From Gemmatimonadales bacterium (GTDB lineage: Bacteria > Gemmatimonadota > Gemmatimonadetes > Palauibacterales > Palauibacteraceae), in contig JAUVMT010000005.1 in the NCBI GenBank assembly GCA_030600085.1, forward strand, positions 1-32,214: DNA of 32,214 bases, given 5' to 3'. A model generated the notes under the pieces. That model was not told the DNA's origin. It worked only from the letters and a program-made list of their open reading frames with translations, and did not search any database. How positions within the stretch are numbered: the stretch's first letter is position 1; each line of letters starts with the position of its first letter. This document shows positions 1 through 8,444 of the stretch, one piece after another. The position numbers and the translations under genes were made by a program.

Positions 1-1682
1 AAGGCGCGGTTATAGGTGACCCTCAGGTTCTGCTCCGGCGTCGGCTTGAACATGAAAGCCGCGCGGGGTGACCACACGACCGGACTGACGACGTCGTTGT
101 AATCGGCCCGGAGGGCGAGCACCAGCTCGAACTTCTGGCTGAGCGCCGTCTGCGACTGTACGAACCCTCCCACCTGCAAGATGTTGTCATTATCCTCGTT
201 CGCCCCGTTGATCGTGCCCTCGGTTCTCGGAGTCGTCTTCAGGAAGTCCACCCCGTACGTGAAGGACTGTCGGTCGCCGAGAAGGCTGGTGTTCTGCAGC
301 TGGGTGGCGAAGACGTTCGACTTGTCGACGATCGACTCCCCCGACCGCAGGAGATAGGTGTCGCCCGCGTTGCTCCGGTTGAAGTAGACGTTGGCGAACA
401 GACCCTTCCAGTTCAGGCGCGTCTGGACGTAGTCATAGGACCAGTTGTCAATCTGGCCGGCTCCGATCCCGGTCAGGTCGATGCTCGTGCCCGAGGTCGT
501 GTGCCCGTAGGAGAAGATCACGCTCGTCTCGTCGTTAGGCCTCCAGTCCGCCCTCAGGTCGACGCTCCAGTTGTTCAGCGTCGAATCCCGGACGCCGACG
601 CGAGAGAGGTCCTCCGCCGTCACGGTCGGCGGGAAGAGCAGGCAGGCCTGACTGCTCGGATCGGCGAGACACGCCTGGGCGGCCTGCTGCAGCTGGAACT
701 CTTCCGGATCTACGAAAATGAAGTCCGTGCCTCCCAGGAACTGCCCCGAGACCTTGATGCCGAACTTGTCGCTCGTCTTGAAGGCGAGGCGACCCTGCGT
801 CTGGAACAAGCCCTTGGTGTTGTCGGGAACGGTGACCGGACCGGCCCCGGACTCCTTCTGGTTCCTGGCGCCGCCCGCTACGGAGAACACGAAGCCCGGA
901 TCGTCGATCGGCGACGTCGTGATCTGGTGGACCACGCCGTTGGCCGTGTTCGGGCCGTAGACCGCCGAGGCCGGACCGAGTACCACCTCGATCCGCCCGA
1001 TATCCGTCGGCACGGTCGGGTTGAGGTGCGAGATGTTCGCCCGGAGAGATGGCACGCGGGCGATGCGGTAGTCCGTCAGGTACATGACCGCGCCCGAGAA
1101 GATGTTGTTGAATCCCCTCGTCACGAAGTAGTTGCCCTGAACGCCCGTGGTGATGACGTCCACCCCGCTCACGTTGTCGATGAAGTCGGTGGTGCTGAGC
1201 GCCGCCTTGGACTTGATCTGTATCTCGTCGACGACGTGGATCGATGCCGGCGCCTCGAGCAGCTTCTCCTGTACGCCTCTCTGGACGGTCGCCGTAATCG
1301 GGTTCATGCTGAACAGCTGCTCGGTCAGGTCGATCGTCAGGCTCGTGACCTGACCCGCCGTCACGACCACGCCCGGCTCGTTGTGCGTGCGCCAGCCCGC
1401 GCTGTTGAAGCGGACCGTATAGGTGCCGGCCGTGATCTCCGTAAACCTGAACGTTCCGGTCTGACCGGAGAGGCCGCCCGTAATCGTCGTGCCGGCGGCA
1501 TCGAGCACGGTGATCTCCACGGCGGCCAAGGTCGCGCCGGTCCCTTCATCCCTGACCGTCCCCCGGATGGCCCCGCCCTGGGCCAGAGCCGTCGTCGGGA
1601 TCAGCGGGATTAGCAGGAGCGTGAGTAGAGTGAGAAGCCTGAATGGGAGCCGGCGGTGAGAAGGGGGTCGGCGGAGAAACAT
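1..1682 (-). CDS. TonB-dependent receptor with N-terminal carboxypeptidase-regulatory-like (CarbopepD_reg) domain, 3' end truncated by window edge
   Basis: My minus-strand translation from ATG at 1682: MFLRRPPSHRRLPFRLLTLLTLLLIPLIPTTALAQGGAIRGTVRDEGTGATLAAVEITVLDAAG...TAGTYTVRFNSAGWRTHNEPGVVV, then a plug-like domain (ASIHVVDEIQIKSKAALSTTDFIDNVSGVDVITTGVQGNYFVTRGFNNIFSG...IGRIEVVLGPASAVYGPNTANGVVHQITTSP). Open to the window edge, so absent from the ORF track. Confidence 0.9.
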   Translation of the reverse strand, partial: MFLRRPPSHRRLPFRLLTLLTLLLIPLIPTTALAQGGAIRGTVRDEGTGATLAAVEITVLDAAGTTITGGLSGQTGTFRFTEITAGTYTVRFNSAGWRTHNEPGVVVTAGQVTSLTIDLTEQLFSMNPITATVQRGVQEKLLEAPASIHVVDEIQIKSKAALSTTDFIDNVSGVDVITTGVQGNYFVTRGFNNIFSGAVMYLTDYRIARVPSLRANISHLNPTVPTDIGRIEVVLGPASAVYGPNTANGVVHQITTSPIDDPGFVFSVAGGARNQKESGAGPVTVPDNTKGLFQTQGRLAFKTSDKFGIKVSGQFLGGTDFIFVDPEEFQLQQAAQACLADPSSQACLLFPPTVTAEDLSRVGVRDSTLNNWSVDLRADWRPNDETSVIFSYGHTTSGTSIDLTGIGAGQIDNWSYDYVQTRLNWKGLFANVYFNRSNAGDTYLLRSGESIVDKSNVFATQLQNTSLLGDRQSFTYGVDFLKTTPRTEGTINGANEDNDNILQVGGFVQSQTALSQKFELVLALRADYNDVVSPVVWSPRAAFMFKPTPEQNLRVTYNRA

Positions 1683-1923
1683 GGTCCGGCGACAGGAGCG
1701 ACCGTTACGAACACCCTCAGCGTCCATCGCGCGCCTCGCTCGTGCGGGTTAGGAAGATGGTGGCCGTCGGGAATCCGCCTAGGCGGCACCGCAGGACGTC
1801 TGGCAGCAGACGGCCTGGGGGAACCGGCAGCGCGGACCGGTAAACTTAAGAGCTAAGGGAGGATCTGGGCAACGAGCGGTAAGAGCCGGCTCGTTGGGCT
1901 GAAGAAAACTCGGAGCAAAAAAA

Positions 1924-1945
1924 GCCCGGCGACTCGGCCGGGCTC
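1924..1945 (-). terminator. Rho-independent terminator for the exbB-like gene (minus strand)
   Basis: Perfect 8-bp inverted repeat AGCCCGGC (1924-1931) / GCCGGGCT (1938-1945) with an A-tract at 1917-1924 on the plus strand, i.e. a U-tract 3' of the hairpin on the minus-strand transcript; about 50 nt past the stop of the 1997..2698 gene. Confidence 0.75.
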
Positions 1946-1996
1946 GTTCTAGGAATCCGCTATCTCCCGTCCGCCTCGCGGCGGGGGGGCCAGACC

Positions 1997-2698
1997 TCAA
2001 GAGGCCGCTTTGGACATCTCCTGCTCGTGGAGCGCGTCGATCATCTTCTGGGCGCTCTCCTCCATGTCGATCACCAGCCTATCAACCCGCGTCACGAAGT
2101 AGTTATGCGCGACGTTGATCGGAATCGCGATCGCCAGGCCGGTAGCCGTCGTGATGAGGGCGACCTTAATGCCGCCGGCCACCAGCGTGGCTTCCACCTC
2201 GCCCGCGATCTCGATCGCCTGGAAGGCCTGGATCATCCCGATCACGGTCCCCAGGAAACCGAGGAGCGGCGCCACGTTCGACAGCGTCGCGAGCCATACG
2301 AGGCCTTTCTCGAGCTCGGCGATCTGGATCGCACCCGCGTTCTCGATCGCCTGGATGACCCGTTCCGTACCCTCCTCGTGCCGGCGCAGACCTGCCTCGA
2401 GGATGGCGGCAGCAGGGGCCTTGGAGTCTTCGCAGCGCGCGAGGGCCTCGCGGAGCCGGCCGTGGGCGATCAACCCGTCGACATCCGACAGAAGGACGCG
2501 AGTTCGGGACGACTTCACCTGGAGATCGTAGAACTTCCAGATGATGATCAAGGCACCTACGGCCATGCAGAAGCCGAGGGGCCACATCATGAAGCCGCCA
2601 GCCGCCCAGATCTCGCCCAGGTTGAACTCCTGCCCTTCGCCCAGTCGGGGCGTGGCTTCTTGTACCAGCCACAAGGCTGTCGCGATAAAGCTGTTCAA
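1997..2698 (-). CDS. MotA/TolQ/ExbB proton channel family protein
   Basis: 233 aa ORF; motif block LVWLATLSNVAPLLGFLGTVIGMIQAFQAIE...VAGGIKVALITTATGLAIAIPINVAHNYF is characteristic of ExbB/TolQ. Confidence 0.92.
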   Translation of the reverse strand: MNSFIATALWLVQEATPRLGEGQEFNLGEIWAAGGFMMWPLGFCMAVGALIIIWKFYDLQVKSSRTRVLLSDVDGLIAHGRLREALARCEDSKAPAAAILEAGLRRHEEGTERVIQAIENAGAIQIAELEKGLVWLATLSNVAPLLGFLGTVIGMIQAFQAIEIAGEVEATLVAGGIKVALITTATGLAIAIPINVAHNYFVTRVDRLVIDMEESAQKMIDALHEQEMSKAAS

Positions 2699-2901
2699 AA
2701 TAACCTCCAGCCGCCTTGACTACGGCGCGTCATGCAGAGCCGAACGACCCGTCCAAAGACAGGCGGCGCAAGCTAAGAGAGCCTCGCGGAGGCTGTCAAG
2801 TCACGCCGAAGCGGCCCCGAGTCGGCGAGCAGGGGCTGGTTCGGCGGCGGTACTCCGCCCAGCGAAGCGGGTCCGCGCAGCGCCTCCGAGCGGGCATCGC
2901 G

Positions 2902-3909
2902 TCAGGTTTTGATGCAGCGAACCCATCGGCCAGGCGATCGCTCCTCCAGCAGGGGAAGGGCGAGGGAGCACTCCTCGTCCCGCGCCGGGTGCCGGCAGCG
3001 ACCGAAGTACGCGCAGCCCGTCGCTCGCTTGGGAGGATCCGCACCTTCCCGCAGCTCGGTCGCTCTCGGCTTCTCCGAAGGCGGCCGCGGTCGGGGCACC
3101 GCCGCGAGAAGCGAGCGCGTGTAGGGGTGCAGCGGCTGGTGATAGAGGGTGTCTGCATCCGACGCCTCTACGATCCGTCCCGCGTACATCACGGCGACCC
3201 GGTCGGCAACCTGTCGAACAACCGCCAGGTCGTGCGCGATGAAGAGATAGGAGAGACCGAGCCGCTCCTGCAGATCCGCCAGCAGGTTCAGAACCTGTGC
3301 CTGGATCGAGACGTCCAGGGCGGACACCGGCTCGTCCGCCACGATGACGTCGGGCTCGACCGCCAGGGCTCGGGCGATCCCGATCCGCTGCCGCTGGCCG
3401 CCGGAGAACTCGTGCGGGTATCGCTCCGCCGCCTCCGGGCCGAGCCCCACGAGGCCGAGAAGCTCGGTGATGCGTCGCCCCCGTTCCTCGCCGGCCGCGA
3501 GTGCGTGGACGGACAGAACTTCGCCCAGCATGCCGCCGACCGTCATCCGGGGGTTCAGGGATCCGAACGGATCCTGAAAGACGAGCTGAACCCTGCGCCG
3601 AAACTCCAGAAGTTCGGTGCGCGACATGGATCCGAGGTCGCGTCCCCGGTAGCGGACCGTCCCCGAGGTCGGCGGCTCGAGACCCATCAGCAGCCTGGCC
3701 GTCGTGCTCTTTCCGCAGCCGGATTCGCCGACGAGCGCCAGGGTCTCGCCTCTCAGGATCCGGAGGGAGACATCCTCCACGGCTGCCGTTATCCGTTCCG
3801 CTCCCCAAGGACCGCGCGAAGCGTAATGCCGAGCGAGCCCTTCCGCCTCCAGGAGAACCCCTCCGTTCCCCTCGGACGCGGCGCGGCCGCCCACGGGCTC
3901 GTCGATCAC
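2902..3909 (-). CDS. Dipeptide/oligopeptide ABC transporter ATP-binding protein (OppF/DppF type)
   Basis: 335 aa; Walker [11 protein letters not shown], signature FSGGQRQRIGIARAL, Walker B VIVADEPVSALD, C-terminal oligopeptide/dipeptide extension (HPYTRSLLAAVP...GCAYFGRCRHP). Confidence 0.95.
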   Translation of the reverse strand: MIDEPVGGRAASEGNGGVLLEAEGLARHYASRGPWGAERITAAVEDVSLRILRGETLALVGESGCGKSTTARLLMGLEPPTSGTVRYRGRDLGSMSRTELLEFRRRVQLVFQDPFGSLNPRMTVGGMLGEVLSVHALAAGEERGRRITELLGLVGLGPEAAERYPHEFSGGQRQRIGIARALAVEPDVIVADEPVSALDVSIQAQVLNLLADLQERLGLSYLFIAHDLAVVRQVADRVAVMYAGRIVEASDADTLYHQPLHPYTRSLLAAVPRPRPPSEKPRATELREGADPPKRATGCAYFGRCRHPARDEECSLALPLLEERSPGRWVRCIKT

Positions 3910-4979
3910 GATTCGCCAACCTCTTCCCGCCGACCATCCGGCGACCCCGGCCCGAAGCCGGAGCCGCTTCTCCGCCGCTCAGGCTCGTCAACCAGCCAAC
4001 AGCGGGCGGCGCTCTGCTCGGCGCGGCCGCTCCGCAGGAGATCGGGAACGTCCCGGCAACGGCTCCAGGCGTATGGACAGCGGGGCTTGAACCGGCAGCC
4101 GGTCGGCCACGCGGTCGCGCGCGGCACGTTGCCGGGGATCTCGGCGAGCCGCTCTCGCCGCTCCTCAAGATCCGGGACGGCCTGCAGCAAGCCCTCGGTG
4201 TACGGGTGCTCCGGAGCACGGAAGAGCGCTTCCACGGACGCCTCCTCTACGATCTGGCCGGCGTACATGACCAGCACCCTGTCGGCCACCTGAGCGACGA
4301 CCCCGAGATCGTGGGTGATCAGCAGAACCGCCGTTCCCAGCTCCGTCTGCAGAGAGGCCAGCAACTCAAGTATCTGACTCTGTACCGTCACGTCCAGCGC
4401 CGTCGTGGGCTCGTCGGCGATCAGGAGCGACGGCCTCGTCGAGAGGGCCATGGCGATCATCACCCGCTGCCTCATCCCGCCGGACAGCTGGTGCGGATAG
4501 TAGCCGTATCGGTGTTCGGGATCGGGGATTCCGACTCGATCCAGCCATTCGATCGCCACGCGTTTGGCGGCGGCCGGCCCACGCTCGCCCGGACCGGTCG
4601 ACATGGCCTCGTGCTCACGGATAGCCTCGGAGACCTGCTGGCCGATCGTGAAGACCGGGTTCAAGCTGGTCATCGGTTCCTGGAAGATCATCGAGATCTC
4701 CCCACCCCGGACCTCGCGGAGCCTGGACTCGGCGGCCGAAGTGAGCTCCTCTCCGCGGAGCTGCACGCTCGAGCCTGCGAGCAGGCGGCCCGGAGGCTCG
4801 GGCAGAAGTCGAAGGATCGACAGGGCCGTCACGGACTTTCCACAGCCGGACTCGCCGACCAGGGCTACCGTCTCGCCCTCCAGCACCTCGAACGAGATCC
4901 CGTCCACGGCTCGGGCCTCGCCTCGATCGGTGGCGAAGTACGTCCGCAGATCCCGAACCTGGAGCAACGGCGAAGTCAT
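3906..4979 (-). CDS. Dipeptide/oligopeptide ABC transporter ATP-binding protein (OppD/DppD type)
   Basis: Start taken as ATG at 4979 ([30 protein letters not shown]), inside the longer 3906..5366 ORF; Walker [11 protein letters not shown], signature [15 protein letters not shown], Walker [14 protein letters not shown]-terminal [14 protein letters not shown]...[13 protein letters not shown]. Starts where the upstream permease ends. Confidence 0.94.
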   Translation of the reverse strand: MTSPLLQVRDLRTYFATDRGEARAVDGISFEVLEGETVALVGESGCGKSVTALSILRLLPEPPGRLLAGSSVQLRGEELTSAAESRLREVRGGEISMIFQEPMTSLNPVFTIGQQVSEAIREHEAMSTGPGERGPAAAKRVAIEWLDRVGIPDPEHRYGYYPHQLSGGMRQRVMIAMALSTRPSLLIADEPTTALDVTVQSQILELLASLQTELGTAVLLITHDLGVVAQVADRVLVMYAGQIVEEASVEALFRAPEHPYTEGLLQAVPDLEERRERLAEIPGNVPRATAWPTGCRFKPRCPYAWSRCRDVPDLLRSGRAEQSAARCWLVDEPERRRSGSGFGPGSPDGRREEVGES

Positions 4980-5842
4980 TAAGAGACCCTCCTCGGATCG
5001 AGGGCATCGCGCAGCCCATCTCCAACCAGGTTGAAGGCCATCACCGTGAAGACGATCGCCAGCCCCGGGAAGGTCGTGATCCACCAGGCATCCAGCATCG
5101 CATCGCGGCCGGACGCGACCATGTTCCCCCAACTGGCCGTCGGCGGCTGCACGCCGAGGCCGAGGAAGCTCAGCGCGGCCTCCGCCAGGATGGTGTTTCC
5201 GATGCCGAGGGTGGCCGCGACGATCACCGGCGTGAGGACGTTGGGCAGAACGTGCCGCGCCAGGATGCGGGTACGACCGAACCCGAGCACCCGAGCTGCC
5301 GTGACGAACTCCATCTCCCGAACCGTGAGCACCTGCCCACGGACGATCCGGGATACCCCCATCCATCCCGTGAGTCCGAGGACCAGCGTCACGAGCGCGA
5401 TCGACGGCTCGAAGAGGGCGACGAGCACGACGAGCAGCACCAGACGCGGGAAGCTGAGCACCAGATCGACTCCCCGCATGAGCACGGTGTCGAGTCGGCC
5501 GCCGAAGAAGCCGGCGATAGCTCCGATCGCGGTCCCCAGCGTGATCGCGATCAGGATGGCCAGGAAGCCGATCGATAGGCTGATGCGGGCTCCGTACAGC
5601 ACACGGCTGAAGATGTCGCGCCCGAAGCGGTCCGTACCCATCGGGTGCGAGACCGAAGGCGCCTGATACCGGGTGGCCACAATGTCGGTCTGCGCATCCG
5701 GGTCGTAGGGGGCAAGTGCCGGAGCCAGGAGGGCAGTCCCGGTCAGGAGCACGATCAACGCGAGACCCAGAATCGCCTGCCGATGCCTACTGAAGCGTCG
5801 CCAGGTCTCACGACCCCTCTCTCTCCGCGCTCGGCTCAACAC
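4979..5842 (-). CDS. Dipeptide/oligopeptide ABC transporter permease (OppC/DppC type)
   Basis: 287 aa; MGTDRFGRDIFSRVLYGARISLSIGF, EAALSFLGLGVQPPTASWGNM...VMAFNLVGDGLRDALDPR. Confidence 0.95.
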   Translation of the reverse strand: MLSRARRERGRETWRRFSRHRQAILGLALIVLLTGTALLAPALAPYDPDAQTDIVATRYQAPSVSHPMGTDRFGRDIFSRVLYGARISLSIGFLAILIAITLGTAIGAIAGFFGGRLDTVLMRGVDLVLSFPRLVLLVVLVALFEPSIALVTLVLGLTGWMGVSRIVRGQVLTVREMEFVTAARVLGFGRTRILARHVLPNVLTPVIVAATLGIGNTILAEAALSFLGLGVQPPTASWGNMVASGRDAMLDAWWITTFPGLAIVFTVMAFNLVGDGLRDALDPRRVS

Positions 5843-5847
5843 CGTAC

Positions 5848-6843
5848 TCAGTCCGTCCGGATGCGAGGGTCGATCACGGCGTACAGAAGGTCGGCCAGGA
5901 GGTTGGCTCCAAGCACGAGGACGCCGAACAGGAAGCTGGCGGCCATGACGACCGGGTAGTCTCGGGCGAGGATCGCGTTGTAAAGGGCGCGGCCCATCCC
6001 CGGCCAGGAGAAGACCACTTCGATGACGACCGAGCCGCCGAACAGAAGGGGTAGGTAGAGGCCCAGCAGGCTCACGATCGGGATCAGCGCGTTTCGCAGG
6101 GCATGCTTGAGGATGACGCGCCGCTCCGAGAGACCCTTGGCCCGCGCGGTTCTGATGTAGTCCTGACTGATCACCTCGAGCAGTGACCCTCGCATGTAGC
6201 GTGCGACGCCCGCGGCCGATGCGATTCCGAGGGCGAAGGAGGGCAGCACGAGGTGACGCAGCCTGTCCACGATGCGCTCGATGGGTCCCATGAACTCGTA
6301 GTCGATCGAAGTCACGCCAGAGATCGGCAGGCGGAGAAACTCGGGCATGGCCGGCGATGAGAAGGCCAGGATCAGCATCAGGCCGAGCCAGAAACCCGGC
6401 ATCGAGTACACGAAGAGCGAGACGAACGTCGTGACGTTGTCGAGGGCGGAGTACTGCCTGACCGCCTGCACCGCCCCGACCGCGCAGCCGACCAGAAAGA
6501 TCAGGACGAGCGAGACGGCGCTGAGCAGCAGCGTGTTGGGAAGGGCGTCCCGTATGACGTCCGCCACGGGCCGGTGCTGGCTGAACGAGTAGCCGAAGTC
6601 ACCCGTGAAGAAGGAACGCAGCCATCGCAGGTACTGCTCGTGCAGCGGCCGGTCCAGCCCGAGGTTCTCGCGCATCCGATCGATGATCTCGGGACTGACG
6701 TTCGGGTTGAAGTACGCGGTGGCCGGGTCGCCGGGCGCCAGGTGGAGAAGCAGGAAGATGAACGTGACGATGCCGATGAGGATCGGTACCGCTTCGAGAA
6801 GGCGTCGAACGGCGTAGCGGATCAAGGCTGGAAGAGCCACCAC
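5848..6843 (-). CDS. Dipeptide/oligopeptide ABC transporter permease (OppB/DppB type)
   Basis: 331 aa; IRYAVRRLLEAVPILIGIVTFIFLLLHLAPGDPA, LRNALIPIVSLLGLYLPLLFGGSVVIEVVFSWPGMGRALYNAILARDYPVV. Confidence 0.95.
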   Translation of the reverse strand: MVALPALIRYAVRRLLEAVPILIGIVTFIFLLLHLAPGDPATAYFNPNVSPEIIDRMRENLGLDRPLHEQYLRWLRSFFTGDFGYSFSQHRPVADVIRDALPNTLLLSAVSLVLIFLVGCAVGAVQAVRQYSALDNVTTFVSLFVYSMPGFWLGLMLILAFSSPAMPEFLRLPISGVTSIDYEFMGPIERIVDRLRHLVLPSFALGIASAAGVARYMRGSLLEVISQDYIRTARAKGLSERRVILKHALRNALIPIVSLLGLYLPLLFGGSVVIEVVFSWPGMGRALYNAILARDYPVVMAASFLFGVLVLGANLLADLLYAVIDPRIRTD

Positions 6844-8444
6844 GAGCGGACGTCCGCGAGCTCCCCACGGAAGTCCGGACTCGCGCCCTGCAACCGGCGG
6901 CGCAGCGCGTCGGCCCGCTTCTCCACGTACAGGAAGGTGAACGGCTGGTCGGCGGCGAGCATCGCATCGTACCGCCGAATAAGCCTCTCCTGAGCCGAGC
7001 GGTCCGTGGCCTCCGGAATCGAGTCCATCACCGCGTCCAGCTCCGGATTGCAGTAGCTGGTGAACTGGAGCGGCTTCCCGATCCGGTCACAGGCCCACTG
7101 GTCACGCTCGTCCAGCACCAGACCCTGTGTCCAGCTGAGGAGGAAGGCGTCGAAGCGCCGCTCCGGGCTCGTCACGTCCGCGATCACGCTCTGATGCTCG
7201 CGGATGCGCGGCCGGGCCTCGACGCCGACCTGCGCCAGGTAGCGCTGCACGAGCTCGGCGATGGATCCTCTCTCTCGACTCTCGTTGGTGGAGATGTCGA
7301 AGCTGAACCGAACCCCGTCCCGCTCCCTGACGCCGTCTCCATCCGCATCCCGCCACCCGGCGCTCTCGAGGATCGCGGCCGCGGAGTCGGGCGCATGTGC
7401 GAGGGGCCGCAGGGCGGAATCGTACGCCCAGTGCCAGGCGCCGACCGGACCCGCGGCGGGAGTGGCGAGGCCGTGCCTCACGACCTCCACGATCTCCGAG
7501 CGGTCGATCGCCATGGTCAGGGCCCGTCTGACGCTCGCGCTCTCGAAGAACGGCCGCACCGAGTTCCAAGCGATGAAGGAGTAGTTCGGGAACGGATAGG
7601 CCACGAGCCTGAGATCGGGATCCGCCTCGATTCGGTCCACGAAGACGGGAGCGACCCGCACGTACATGTCCACGCCCCCGCTCCGAAGCTCCGCGAAGAG
7701 AGTCGTCTCGTTCGGCACGACCCGGTAGACGAGACGGTCCAGGTAAGGCCGCCCCCCCAGCTCAGCGGGGAAATCGGGATTCGCTTCGAAGATCCAGCGG
7801 TTCGCGGGCAGATGCTCCACGAAGCGGAACGGGCCGTTGCCGACCGGCTCGCTGGTGCCGAACGGGTGCGTGGCCAGATCCTCCGGAGCCGTGCCCTCCA
7901 GGATGTGCCTGGGCATGATCGGGAGCGCCGTCCACCCGTGAAGGAAATCGGCGTGTGGCCGAAGCGTGAAGCGGACCGTGTGCGGGCCGAGTATCTCGAC
8001 CGATTCCCACGCGTCGAAAGAGGAGCGGTTCGGGTAGGGGACCGCCGGATCCTTCACCCGGTCGAAGGTGAACGCGACGTCGTGGGCCGTGGTGGGCGTG
8101 CCGTCATGCCAGTAGACGTCGTCGCGCAGCTCGAAGACGACTTCGTTGCTGTCCGGACCGACCGTCCATGAGCGCGCCAGATATGGCTCGGGCCGCAGGG
8201 CGTCGTCGTAGCGGAGAAGCGTCATGAACAGCACATACGCCTGGAACTGGTCGGTCATGTAGTCCCGGGAGAAGAACGCGTTCATCGTCTGGATCTCGCC
8301 CAGGCCCGCGACCACCGCGGTGCCTCCGTAGCGTTCCGCCGCCGGCACCGCCCCCGGATCCGGTCCCTCCACGGGAGGCTCTCCGGCGCAGCCTCCCGCC
8401 ACCAGCGCAGCCGCTACCACCGAGGAATGCCGACACCACCTCAC
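6822..8444 (-). CDS. ABC transporter substrate-binding lipoprotein, SBP_bac_5 (peptide/nickel) family
   Basis: 540 aa; lipoprotein signal VVAAALVAGGCAGE; WHDGTPTTAHDVAFTFDRVKDP and downstream SBP_bac_5 blocks. Confidence 0.93.
   Translation of the reverse strand: MRWCRHSSVVAAALVAGGCAGEPPVEGPDPGAVPAAERYGGTAVVAGLGEIQTMNAFFSRDYMTDQFQAYVLFMTLLRYDDALRPEPYLARSWTVGPDSNEVVFELRDDVYWHDGTPTTAHDVAFTFDRVKDPAVPYPNRSSFDAWESVEILGPHTVRFTLRPHADFLHGWTALPIMPRHILEGTAPEDLATHPFGTSEPVGNGPFRFVEHLPANRWIFEANPDFPAELGGRPYLDRLVYRVVPNETTLFAELRSGGVDMYVRVAPVFVDRIEADPDLRLVAYPFPNYSFIAWNSVRPFFESASVRRALTMAIDRSEIVEVVRHGLATPAAGPVGAWHWAYDSALRPLAHAPDSAAAILESAGWRDADGDGVRERDGVRFSFDISTNESRERGSIAELVQRYLAQVGVEARPRIREHQSVIADVTSPERRFDAFLLSWTQGLVLDERDQWACDRIGKPLQFTSYCNPELDAVMDSIPEATDRSAQERLIRRYDAMLAADQPFTFLYVEKRADALRRRLQGASPDFRGELADVRSWWLFQP

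Noticed and set aside
2801-4219. Minus-strand 472 aa ORF overlapping both ABC ATPase genes
   Set aside because: Off-frame reading of the OppF/OppD coding region; no recognisable domain.
2716-4293. Long plus-strand ORF of 525 aa (also 501..1613, 3501..4982, 11353..12708, 15916..17274, 18833..20737, 26883..28076)
   Set aside because: Antisense shadows of well-supported minus-strand genes in high-GC DNA; translations are low-complexity, Arg/Gly/Asp rich and match no family.
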